The notes below the pieces were generated by a model. The model searched no databases. It worked only from the letters and a program-made list of their open reading frames with translations, and had not been told where the DNA came from. This document shows, piece after piece, positions 34,033 to 42,211 of a stretch of 64,000 nt of DNA. How positions within the stretch are numbered: position 1 is the stretch's first letter; the number at the start of each line of letters is the position of its first letter. The stretch is from AG25 sp035604455. GTDB lineage: Bacteria > Gemmatimonadota > Gemmatimonadetes > Gemmatimonadales > GWC2-71-9. A program made the position numbers and the translations under genes. The stretch covers positions 72,221 through 136,220 of the forward strand of contig DATNIM010000042.1 of NCBI GenBank assembly GCA_035604455.1, read 5' to 3'.

Positions 34033-34491
34033 ATGACGCCGAGAGACAAGCCAGCGCCGACTGCGCCGCTCGCCGTTGCGCCGCTGGGCCAAGCCGTGAT
34101 GGAGTCGTTCGCCGAGGGCATCGTCGTCTTCGATACCGCCGGGCGGTTGGTGTACGCCAACGAGCACGCCAAGCGCGCTCTTGGAGTGGAAGACGACGCA
34201 GCGCTGCCCCGCTCGGAAGCCCTGCGCGCGAGGCTGGGGGTGATGGGCGGCCGGACGACACCGCTCCGGGCAGGTGGGGCGACCCTAGGGGAAGCCGTGT
34301 TCCTCCCGAGGAACGACAACGCCCGCACGCTCGCCGAACGCGAGCGCCAGGCGATCGTCGATACGCTCGAGGCCACGGGTGGCCGGCTGGCCGAAGCAGC
34401 GCGCCGGCTGGGCATCAGCCGTACGACCCTGTGGCGCCGACTCAAGGCCTATGGCCTGCGCCCGACCAACGGCGACGGCCGACCCGAATAG
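34033..34491 (+). CDS. PAS domain plus Fis-type HTH regulator without AAA+ domain
   Basis: 152 residues. A short PAS-like domain spans about 18-60 (AVMESFAEGIVVFDTAGRLVYANEHAKRALG). The C-terminal Fis-type helix-turn-helix spans about 105-145 (ERQAIVDTLEATGGRLAEAARRLGISRTTLWRRLKAYGL). NtrC-type activators use the same two ends around a sigma-54 AAA+ module, which is absent here, so this cannot drive sigma-54 promoters itself. It may be a minimal sensor and DNA-binding protein. It stands between the helicase and a lipoprotein. A GC hairpin follows the gene. Confidence 0.8.
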   Translation: MTPRDKPAPTAPLAVAPLGQAVMESFAEGIVVFDTAGRLVYANEHAKRALGVEDDAALPRSEALRARLGVMGGRTTPLRAGGATLGEAVFLPRNDNARTLAERERQAIVDTLEATGGRLAEAARRLGISRTTLWRRLKAYGLRPTNGDGRPE

Positions 34492-34499
34492 CACTCGCC

Positions 34500-34522
34500 G
34501 GACGCTCGCGCCCCGAGCGTCC
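34500..34522 (+). terminator. GC-rich hairpin after PAS-Fis gene
   Basis: GGACGCTCG, loop CGCCC, CGAGCGTCC: a perfect 9-bp stem starting 8 nt after the stop codon. No T tract follows, so it would need a factor, or could be an mRNA-stabilising hairpin. Confidence 0.45.
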
Positions 34523-34569
34523 CCAGCCTAAGCTTCCCGGCGCCCCCGGCCGAAGAACGCGGGGAGCGT

Positions 34570-35070
34570 ATGCCCAGAACATCAGCTGTCGCCCTCGCTT
34601 TGGGGCTCGGTCTTGCGACTGCTGCCGGTTGCGCGCGCCGCACAGCTGCGCCGCGCACGCTCAACGCCGCGCTCATTCTCCTTCCCCACGACACCGTGCC
34701 GATCCACGCGTCGGCCTCCGCGCACCCCTGCGCAACCGGAGCGGGCATGCTCTTCGTCGGGATCGACGGCGGCGTGGGCGTCCTCGCCTGGACCAGCGCG
34801 GACAAGGCCCTCGCGAGCGGGGATTACCCGATCCTGACGCGGGGCGACACGACGACGCGGCGGGGCGCGAAGGCCTCGGTGCGTTTCATGAGCGGGGCAG
34901 CGGGTCGAGGCGTCACGCTCGATAGCGGTACCGTGACGCTCACGCTCGGCGACCGTGTCGGCGCGCGCGTCCGCGGCTCGGGGCTTGAGCCCGCGGCCGG
35001 CCGCCGAGCGATGCTCGATGCGGAGTTCCGCCCCGTCCCGCTCGCTCGCGACTCGGTCGCGTGCCAATAG
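34570..35070 (+). CDS. Putative lipoprotein of unknown function
   Basis: 166 residues. The N-terminus MPRTSAVALALGLGLATAAGC is a lipoprotein signal with an AAGC lipobox, so the mature protein should be lipid-anchored at Cys21. The rest is small and beta-rich (MLFVGIDGGVGVLAW; VTLDSGTVTLTLGDRV) with two further cysteines near 53 and at the C-terminus (Cys165) that might pair. GGGGAG about 3 nt before the ATG supports the start. No domain is recognised. It precedes ispH on the same strand, 37 nt away. Confidence 0.7.
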   Translation: MPRTSAVALALGLGLATAAGCARRTAAPRTLNAALILLPHDTVPIHASASAHPCATGAGMLFVGIDGGVGVLAWTSADKALASGDYPILTRGDTTTRRGAKASVRFMSGAAGRGVTLDSGTVTLTLGDRVGARVRGSGLEPAAGRRAMLDAEFRPVPLARDSVACQ

Positions 35071-35107
35071 CTCTGCCTTCGTGTTAAGGCGGGGTTAGAT
35101 TCCCCTC

Positions 35108-36307
35108 GTGGAGACCTACTTCCGCCGCGGTTTTGGGCTGAAAAGGGAGATCGAGGGCGCCCTTGCGACCGACTACTACAGCAGGGTCGTGGACGCGGTG
35201 CGCGCCCGTGGGTTCGCGCTCGACGTCGGCGACCTCACGTTCAGGCTCGCAGGAGAGTTCGGCTTCTGCTACGGGGTGGACCGCGCCGTCGAGTACGCCT
35301 ACGAGACGCGGGCCAAGTTCCCCGACCGACGGCTCTTTCTGGTCGGCGAGATCATTCACAACCCTCACGTGAACACGAAGCTCCGCGACATGGGCGTCGA
35401 GTGCCTGCGCCACGGACCCGGTGAGGACTTCGAATTCTCCGCAGTCGGGGCGGGAGACGTGGTGATTCTGCCCGCGTTCGGCGTCACGGTGCAGGACTTC
35501 GAGCGACTGCGGGCGATCGGGTGCGTGCTGGTCGATACGACGTGCGGCTCGGTGCTGAACGTCTGGAAGCGGGTGGATGCCTATGCCCGAGACGGCTTCA
35601 CGGCCTTGATCCACGGCAAGCACTATCACGAGGAAACGAAGGCCACGGCGAGCCAGGTCACGAAGTACCCGGGGGGTCGCTACCTCGTGGTGCGCGACCT
35701 GGACGATACGGCTGTCGTCTGCCGCTACATCGAATCAGGGGGGCACGCGGGGGCGTTGGCGCGCCGGTTTGCCGGCAAGGTGTCGCCCGGGTTCGACCCC
35801 GCGTCGGACCTGGTACGCGTGGGAATCGCGAACCAGACCACGATGCTCTCGGGTGAGTCGCTCGCCATCGCAGCCGAGGTGAGAAAGAGCATGGCCAAGC
35901 GCTACGGCGAGGAGATGCTCGACCAACACTTCCGCAGCTTCGACACGATCTGCTCGGCGACGCAGGACCGCCAGGACGCGGTCTTGAAACTGATCGCCGA
36001 GCCTCTCGATCTGATGGTGGTGATCGGCGGCTACAACTCGAGCAACACCACCCATCTCGCCGCGATCTGCGAGCCGCGCGTCCAGACCTATCACATCGAG
36101 GACGCGATGTGCGTGGACCCCGAAACCCAGACGATCCGCTTCCGTCCGGTCGGCGCAGACCGGGAGGCGAGCCGCCGCGACTGGCTCCCCCCGGGGGCGC
36201 GCACGATCGGCATCACGGCCGGGGCGTCGACGCCGAACAACAAGATCGGCGAGACGATCGAGCGCATCGCCGCCACCCGCGGAGCGTCGCTGACCGCCCT
36301 CGTCTAG
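35108..36307 (+). CDS. ispH: 4-hydroxy-3-methylbut-2-enyl diphosphate reductase
   Basis: 399 residues, the longer cyanobacterial/plant-like form of IspH/LytB. It is an iron-sulphur enzyme making IPP and DMAPP in the last step of the MEP pathway. Cluster cysteines are in GEFGFCYGVDRAV, VDTTCGSVLNVWKR and FDTICSATQDRQDAV. Substrate residues are in GEIIHNPHVN, IHGKHYHEE, GGYNSSNTTHL and TAGASTPN. The GTG start at 35108 is preceded by TAGATT and six bases, a leaderless-type arrangement. No other MEP gene is near. Confidence 0.95.
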   Translation: METYFRRGFGLKREIEGALATDYYSRVVDAVRARGFALDVGDLTFRLAGEFGFCYGVDRAVEYAYETRAKFPDRRLFLVGEIIHNPHVNTKLRDMGVECLRHGPGEDFEFSAVGAGDVVILPAFGVTVQDFERLRAIGCVLVDTTCGSVLNVWKRVDAYARDGFTALIHGKHYHEETKATASQVTKYPGGRYLVVRDLDDTAVVCRYIESGGHAGALARRFAGKVSPGFDPASDLVRVGIANQTTMLSGESLAIAAEVRKSMAKRYGEEMLDQHFRSFDTICSATQDRQDAVLKLIAEPLDLMVVIGGYNSSNTTHLAAICEPRVQTYHIEDAMCVDPETQTIRFRPVGADREASRRDWLPPGARTIGITAGASTPNNKIGETIERIAATRGASLTALV

Positions 36308-36322
36308 GGTCGATTCGGAGCA

Positions 36323-36342
36323 GCTTCGGGAAATCTTCGCCA
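36323..36342 (+). promoter_or_regulatory. Degenerate copy of shared damage-type element upstream of lhr
   Basis: GCTTCGGGAAATCTTCGCCA. About 15 of 20 positions match the element found exactly at 46925 and 50111, including the TTC-N8-TTC direct repeat with an 11-bp period. It lies 11 nt before the lhr ATG, and CATATT at the element's end could be the -10 box, six bases from the ATG. Confidence 0.4.
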
Positions 36343-36352
36343 TATTTCGACG

Positions 36353-39300
36353 ATGATGCTCACGGGCTTTCATCCCGCCGTCGCCCGGTGGTTCACCGAG
36401 CGCTTCCAGGCGCCGACCGAGCCGCAGCGGCGTGCGTGGCCCGTGATTCAGGATGGCCGGGACGCCCTGATCGCCGCTCCGACGGGCTCGGGCAAGACGT
36501 TCGCGGCCTTCCTCACGGCGATCGACGGACTGCTGCGCCAGGCCCTCGCCGGCACCCTGCCGGACGAAATCCAGGTCCTCTACATCTCGCCGCTCAAGGC
36601 GCTCTCGAACGACGTCCAGAAGAACCTGGCCGAGCCGCTCGTGGCGATCTCGGCCGCGGCCGAAGCGTTCGGGTTGCCGCCCGTCTCGATCAGGACGCTC
36701 GTGCGCACGGGCGACACGCCGGCCAACGACCGGCAGGCGATGCGCCGGCGGCCGCCGCACATCCTGGTCACGACGCCCGAGTCGCTCTACCTCCTCCTCA
36801 CGTCGGAGCGTGCGCGCGATCTGCTGAGGACCGTGCGCACGGTGATCGTCGACGAGATCCACGCGGTCGCTCGCGACAAGCGCGGCAGCCATCTCGCGCT
36901 CTCGCTCGAGCGGCTCGGGGCGCTCACCGGCCGGCCCGCGCAACGGATCGGACTCTCGGCGACGCAGCGGCCGATCGAGGAGATCGCGCGGTTCCTCGTG
37001 GGTTCGCGCGCGCCCCTCCCTGAGATCATCGACGCGGGCCACCACCGCACACTCGATCTCGCGATCGAGATCCCGGGGTCGCCCCTCGAAGCCGTGATGG
37101 CGGGCGAAGTGTGGGAGGAGATCTACGACCGCCTGGCCGAGCTCATCGGGGCGCACCGTACCACGCTCGTCTTCGTGAACACGCGGCGGCTTGCCGAGCG
37201 CGTGGCGATGCACCTCTCCGAACGGCTCGGGGCGGAGTTCGTCACGTCGCACCACGGCAGCCTGTCCAAGGAAAAGCGGCTGGACGCTGAAACCCGCCTC
37301 AAGGAGGGGAAGCTTCGAGCGCTCGTCGCCACGGCGTCGCTCGAGCTCGGGTTGGACATCGGCTCAGTCGACTTAGTCTGCCAGATCGGCTCGACGCGGG
37401 CCATTTCCACGCTGCTGCAGCGGGTGGGACGGGCGGGCCATCACCTCGAGGCCGTCCCGAAAGGCCGGATGTTCCCGCTCTCGCGCGACGAGCTGCTCGA
37501 GTGCGCGGCGCTCGTGCGCGCGGTGCGCGCCGGGGACCTGGACCGGCTGATCATCCCCGAGCGGCCGCTCGACATTCTCGCGCAACAGCTCATCGCCACG
37601 GTCGCGTGCGAGGAATGGTCCGAGGACGCGCTCTACGAGCTCGTCTGCGGGGCCGCGCCCTACCGCGATCTCCTCCGCAAGGACTTTGACGACGTCGTCC
37701 GGATGCTGGCCGAGGGCTTCACGACGCGCCGGGGCCGCCGCGGCGCCTACATCCACTACGACGCCGTGAACCGTCGCCTGCGGGCCCGCCGCGGCGCCCG
37801 GCTCGCGGCCATCACGTCGGGCGGCGCGATCCCGGATATCGGTGACTACCGGGTGGTCCTCGAGCCTGCGGAGATCTTTGTCGGCACGCTGAACGAGGAC
37901 TTTGCGATAGAGAGCACGCCCGGGGATGTGTTCCAACTCGGCAATACGTCCTACCTGATCCGGAAGATCGAGTCCGGACAAGTGCGCGTGGTCGACGCCC
38001 GAGGCCGGCCGCCCTCGATCCCGTTCTGGCTCGGCGAAGCGCCCGGACGCACCGCCGAGCTTTCGGTCGCGCTGTCCGCCTTGCGGCGCGACCTCGAGGG
38101 GCGGCTCGGCGATCCTCGGGCCGCGATCGAGTGGCTCGTGGCCGAGACCGGGCTCACCGAGCCCGCCGCCCGCCAGGCGGTCGAGTACTTGGGCGCGGCC
38201 AAGGCCGTCCTCGGCGTCATTCCGACGCAGGAGACCCTCGTCCTCGAGCGTTTCTTCGACGAGGCGGGCGGGATGCAGCTCGTGCTGCACGCTCCCTTCG
38301 GGAGCCGCGTGAACCGCGCGTGGGGGCTCGCGCTCAGGAAGCGCTTCTGCCGCAGCTTCAACTTCGAGCTGCAGGCGGCCGCGACCGAGGACGCGATCGT
38401 GCTCTCGCTTGGTCCCCAGCACAGCTTTGCGCTGGAAGAGGTGTTTCACTACTTGCCGCCCGCCACGGCGGAAGAGATTCTCGTCCAGGCGATGCTCGTC
38501 GCCCCGATGTTCGCTACGCGCTGGCGCTGGAACGTGACGCGGGCGCTCGCCGTGCTCCGAAACCGCAGCGGCCGGAAGGTCCCGACACCGCTCCAGCGCA
38601 TGGAGGCGGAGGACCTGGTCGCGGCGATCTTCCCCGATCAGCTCGCCTGCCCCGAGAACCTGATGGGCGATCGCGAGATCCCGGACCATCCGCTGGTGAA
38701 GCAGACCATTTCGGATTGCCTCATCGAAGCGATGGATTTTCCGGCGCTCAAGGCCGTGCTCGAGCGTCTCGCGCGCGGCGAGCTCACGCTCGTGGCCCGT
38801 GACACGCCCGAGCCCTCGCCCCTCTCGCACGAAGTCCTGAACGCGAAGCCGTACGCCTTCCTGGACGACGCGCCGCTCGAGGAGCGCCGGACCCAGGCGG
38901 TGCTCACGCGTCGGAGTCTCGACACGAAGACGGCCGAGGAGTTCGGGCGGCTTGATCGCGCGGCGATCGAGCGGGTGCGCCGGGAAGCGTGGCCGGAAGT
39001 GGCAAGCGCAGACGAGCTGCACGACGCGCTGCTCGTCATGGGCGCTCTGCCGGCGGCGGATGCTGAATCCTGGCAGTCCTACTTCGATGAGCTCGTGCGC
39101 ACGGGCCGGGCGGGGACGCTACGGCACGTCACGCCGCTGTGGATCGCGACCGAACGCCTGCCCATGGTGTCGGCCGCGTTCCCCGGTGCGGAATGCGAGC
39201 CGCGGCTCCGCGCCCTGCCCACGACCGAGCGCTGGACTGACGAGACCTCGTTGTGCGAGCTCGTGCGGGGCCGCCTCGAGGTTGTGGGCCCGACGACCGC

Positions 39301-40651
39301 CGAGGCGCTCGCCCGGGCATTCGGGGTCGTGTGCGGGCGGGTGGACTTGGCGCTGGCCGCGCTCGAGCACGAAGGATTCGTGCTCCGCGGCCGGTTCACG
39401 CCGGGGTGCGGTGAGCTCGAGTGGTGCGAGCGGCGGCTCCTCGCGCGCATCCATCGGTACACGCTCGATCGGCTGCGGAGCGAGATCGAGCCCGTCACCG
39501 CGGCCGACTTCATGCGGTTCCTCGCGCGGTGGCAGCGTGTGACGACGGAGCATCGAGCGGAGGGCCCAGACGGGCTCGCCGCGGTGCTGGCACTGCTCGA
39601 CGGCTACGAAGCACCCGCGGCCGCCTGGGAGTCGGAGATCCTGCCAGCGCGGCTCGGCGACTACGACCCGCTGTGGCTCGACGGGCTGTGCCTCTCGGGG
39701 GAGATGAGCTGGGGCCGGCTGTCGGTGGGGTCGGGGACCGCGCGCTCGCCCGTGCGCTCGACGCCCGTCGCGCTGTTCCGGCGCGAGCGCGCCGCACTCT
39801 GGCGGTCGCTCGCGAGCGCGCCGGACCCGGCCGCGCTTCCCCTGACCCACGCCGGCCGGGAGGTCTTCCAGGCCCTCGAGAGTCGCGGCGCCTCGTTCTT
39901 CGGAGACCTGGTAACGGCGACGGGGCTCCTGCGGACGGAGGTGGAGAACGGACTGGCGGAGCTCGCGGCGTCGGGACTGGTCGCCTCGGACAGCTTTGCG
40001 GGCCTGAGGGTCCTCCTCGTGCCCTCCGAGCGGCGGCGTCCCGTCGCGGGGTTCCGGCGCAGCCGCTCGGCACCGTTCGGAATCGAGACCGCGGGCCGCT
40101 GGTCGCTCGTGCGACACTCGAGCGCGGCGAGCGCAGACCAGACGGCCGAGGTCGTGGCCCGCCAGCTCCTCACCCGATACGGCGTCATCTTCCGCCGGCT
40201 CCTCGCCCGCGAGGCCTTGTTGCCACCGTGGCGGGACCTGCTGCGGGCCTGCCGCCGGCTCGAAGCCCGCGGCGAGATCCGCGGCGGACGGTTCGTGGGG
40301 GGGGTTTCAGGCGAGCAGTACGCGCTGCCCGAAGCGGTGGGCACGCTGCGCGCCGTGCGGCGCGACGCCCCGACGGGCGAGCTCGTGTGTGTGAGCGGGG
40401 CGGATCCCTTGAACCTGGTCGGCATCCTCACCCCGGGCGAGCTCGTGCCCGCGCTCGCCACCCATCGCATCCTCTTCCGCGACGGCATCCCCGTCGCGAT
40501 CCGCGCCGCCGAGCGGGGCCCCGACCGCCGCCGGGAGCGCTACCTCGTCCCGACGACCCCGGAAGAGGAAACTCTCTTCCAGCAGACGCTCACGCGCGGA
40601 CGCATGGTCCCCCTCGTTCGCAGGTACCTCGGTAAGACGGCTCGCGGCTAG
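36353..40651 (+). CDS. lhr: Large ATP-dependent helicase Lhr
   Basis: 1432 residues, the size of full-length Lhr. The helicase core has Walker A APTGSGKTF (K48), DEIH near 167, the SAT-like SATQR, and the C-terminal motifs VGRAGHH. A DEAD/DEAH-associated domain and winged helix follow (about 430-850). The long C-terminal extension ends with repeated winged-helix-like segments (GRLSVG, FFGDLVTATGLL, ATHRILFRDG). Lhr is a 3'-5' DNA helicase, known in mycobacteria to be induced by DNA damage. ATG 36353 is followed by a second ATG; no Shine-Dalgarno is seen. It opens the DNA-repair district. Confidence 0.93.
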   Translation: MMLTGFHPAVARWFTERFQAPTEPQRRAWPVIQDGRDALIAAPTGSGKTFAAFLTAIDGLLRQALAGTLPDEIQVLYISPLKALSNDVQKNLAEPLVAISAAAEAFGLPPVSIRTLVRTGDTPANDRQAMRRRPPHILVTTPESLYLLLTSERARDLLRTVRTVIVDEIHAVARDKRGSHLALSLERLGALTGRPAQRIGLSATQRPIEEIARFLVGSRAPLPEIIDAGHHRTLDLAIEIPGSPLEAVMAGEVWEEIYDRLAELIGAHRTTLVFVNTRRLAERVAMHLSERLGAEFVTSHHGSLSKEKRLDAETRLKEGKLRALVATASLELGLDIGSVDLVCQIGSTRAISTLLQRVGRAGHHLEAVPKGRMFPLSRDELLECAALVRAVRAGDLDRLIIPERPLDILAQQLIATVACEEWSEDALYELVCGAAPYRDLLRKDFDDVVRMLAEGFTTRRGRRGAYIHYDAVNRRLRARRGARLAAITSGGAIPDIGDYRVVLEPAEIFVGTLNEDFAIESTPGDVFQLGNTSYLIRKIESGQVRVVDARGRPPSIPFWLGEAPGRTAELSVALSALRRDLEGRLGDPRAAIEWLVAETGLTEPAARQAVEYLGAAKAVLGVIPTQETLVLERFFDEAGGMQLVLHAPFGSRVNRAWGLALRKRFCRSFNFELQAAATEDAIVLSLGPQHSFALEEVFHYLPPATAEEILVQAMLVAPMFATRWRWNVTRALAVLRNRSGRKVPTPLQRMEAEDLVAAIFPDQLACPENLMGDREIPDHPLVKQTISDCLIEAMDFPALKAVLERLARGELTLVARDTPEPSPLSHEVLNAKPYAFLDDAPLEERRTQAVLTRRSLDTKTAEEFGRLDRAAIERVRREAWPEVASADELHDALLVMGALPAADAESWQSYFDELVRTGRAGTLRHVTPLWIATERLPMVSAAFPGAECEPRLRALPTTERWTDETSLCELVRGRLEVVGPTTAEALARAFGVVCGRVDLALAALEHEGFVLRGRFTPGCGELEWCERRLLARIHRYTLDRLRSEIEPVTAADFMRFLARWQRVTTEHRAEGPDGLAAVLALLDGYEAPAAAWESEILPARLGDYDPLWLDGLCLSGEMSWGRLSVGSGTARSPVRSTPVALFRRERAALWRSLASAPDPAALPLTHAGREVFQALESRGASFFGDLVTATGLLRTEVENGLAELAASGLVASDSFAGLRVLLVPSERRRPVAGFRRSRSAPFGIETAGRWSLVRHSSAASADQTAEVVARQLLTRYGVIFRRLLAREALLPPWRDLLRACRRLEARGEIRGGRFVGGVSGEQYALPEAVGTLRAVRRDAPTGELVCVSGADPLNLVGILTPGELVPALATHRILFRDGIPVAIRAAERGPDRRRERYLVPTTPEEETLFQQTLTRGRMVPLVRRYLGKTARG

Positions 40652-40662
40652 CGCTTGCTCGG

Positions 40663-41211
40663 TCAGGCGACCGAGTGCTTGAGGAGGCGGGAGTACGCTT
40701 TGCGAAGCTTCGCCACCTTGGGCGCGATGACGGCGCGGCAGTAGGCTTGCTCGGGGTTCCGCCGGAAGTAGTCTTTGTGGTACTCCTCGGCCGGATAGAA
40801 CCGCTCGTAGGGAACGAGCTCGGTCACGATCGGGTCGTCGAACACGCCTTCGGCTTTGAGCTCGGCGATGACGCGCTTCGCCTCTTCGTGCTGGGCCTCG
40901 CCGTGGTAGAAGATCGCCGAGCGATATTGAGTGCCGACGTCGCCGCCCTGGCGGTTCAAGGTCGTGGGATCGTGGATTCCGAAGAAGACGTGCAGCAGAT
41001 CCCCGTAGCTTGCGATCGACGGGTCGAACGTGACCTGCACGACCTCCGCGTGCCCCGTGGTCCCGGAGCAGACTGCCTTGTAGGAGGGGTTCGGGTCGTC
41101 GCCTCCCGCGAACCCGGACTCGACGCGCTCGACCCCGCGCAGCTCGCTGAACGCGGCCTCGAGACACCAGAAGCACCCGCCCGCCAAGGTCGCCACTTCA
41201 TGCGTGCTCAT
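40663..41211 (-). CDS. msrA: Peptide methionine sulfoxide reductase A
   Basis: 182 residues. The active site is GGCFWCLEAAF, with the catalytic Cys first. Family segments VESGFAGG, YKAVCSGTTGHAEVVQVTFDP, FFGIHDPTTLNRQGGDVGTQYRSAIF and YPAEEYHKDYF are all present. It reduces methionine-S-sulfoxide in proteins using thioredoxin. The catalytic residue is Cys here, not Sec, although this genome appears to use Sec elsewhere. It diverges from mutM and its 3' end faces lhr. No msrB is nearby. Confidence 0.96.
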   Translation of the reverse strand: MSTHEVATLAGGCFWCLEAAFSELRGVERVESGFAGGDDPNPSYKAVCSGTTGHAEVVQVTFDPSIASYGDLLHVFFGIHDPTTLNRQGGDVGTQYRSAIFYHGEAQHEEAKRVIAELKAEGVFDDPIVTELVPYERFYPAEEYHKDYFRRNPEQAYCRAVIAPKVAKLRKAYSRLLKHSVA

Positions 41212-41272
41212 ACGCCCGCCTTTCTCGTTTCAAGCTCGCGCCGTCCCGCGAGCGGTGAAAGGGGTGTCGCGA

Positions 41273-42211
41273 ATGCCCGAGCTGCCTGAGATCGCGGCGT
41301 ACGTCAGGGCGCTCGACGATCGCATCACCGGCCGGATGCTCGAGAGGATCGAGATTCTCGGTCCCTCGCTGCTCCGGAGCGTCGAGCCGCCGCTTGCCGA
41401 CGCGTTCGGGCGTCCGGTCACGGGCGTCGGGCGCATGGGCAAGCGCATCACGATTTCGCTCGACCGAGACCTCCACCTCGTGCTGCACCTGATGTTCTCA
41501 GGGCGGCTGCACTGGAAGGCGGTGGGATCTAAGATCGGCGGGAAGACAAGCCTCGCCGCTTTTCGCTTCTCGTCCGGGACGCTCCTGCTTACGGAAGCAG
41601 GCAAGCGACGCGCCTCGCTCCATCTGGTTCGGGGCGACGACGCAAGGAGAGCCCTCGATCCGGGCGGCTTGGAAGTGCTCGAGAGCTCGCGCGAGGACTT
41701 CGATCGAGCCCTCGGTCGCGAAAACCACACGCTCAAGCGCGCGCTCACCGATCCCAGAATCCTGCCCGGTGTGGGCAACGCCTACGCGGACGAGATCCTC
41801 CATGCGGCGAAGCTCTCGCCGTTCAAGTTCACGCGCTCGCTCACCACGGATGAGCTCGCTCGTCTCTTCAGTGCGACCCGGGACATTCTTTCCCGTGCGG
41901 TCGAGCGCGTCCGGGCGGAAGTCGGAGACGATTTCCCGGAGAAGCTGAGCGACCTGCGCTGGATGGCCGTGCACGGGCGCTACGGCGAGCCGTGTCCCGT
42001 GTGCGGGTCGCCGGTCCAGCGCGTGCGCTACGCCGACACCGAGACCAACTACTGTGCGACCTGTCAGACGGAGGGGCGGCTCTTGGCCGACCGGGCGCTG
42101 TCGCGTCTCTTGAAAGAGGACTGGCCGCGGACGCTCGAGGAGTGGGAGGCGCGCGAAGCACGTGCTAGCCCCAGTCCTTCGACTCGGGCGCCACGCGGCG
42201 CAGGGTCTTAA
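41273..42211 (+). CDS. mutM: Formamidopyrimidine-DNA glycosylase
   Basis: 312 residues. MPELPE gives the catalytic N-terminal Pro and Glu3. The helix-two-turn-helix lies around LPGVGNAYADEIL and the zinc finger is CPVCGSPVQRVRYADTETNYCATCQ-like near 255-280. It removes oxidised purines such as 8-oxoG and cuts the AP site. The tail after the finger (about 35 residues, ending in SPSTRAPRGAGS) is longer than usual. The zinc finger has four Cys in the CxxC-CxxC form. AAAGGGG 8 nt upstream supports ATG 41273. Its last 47 nt overlap the convergent dnaE2 gene. Confidence 0.95.
   Translation: MPELPEIAAYVRALDDRITGRMLERIEILGPSLLRSVEPPLADAFGRPVTGVGRMGKRITISLDRDLHLVLHLMFSGRLHWKAVGSKIGGKTSLAAFRFSSGTLLLTEAGKRRASLHLVRGDDARRALDPGGLEVLESSREDFDRALGRENHTLKRALTDPRILPGVGNAYADEILHAAKLSPFKFTRSLTTDELARLFSATRDILSRAVERVRAEVGDDFPEKLSDLRWMAVHGRYGEPCPVCGSPVQRVRYADTETNYCATCQTEGRLLADRALSRLLKEDWPRTLEEWEAREARASPSPSTRAPRGAGS

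Noticed and set aside
40663..41211. msrA as a second selenoprotein
   Set aside because: The catalytic codon in GGCFWC is a Cys codon and no in-frame TGA occurs before the real stop.
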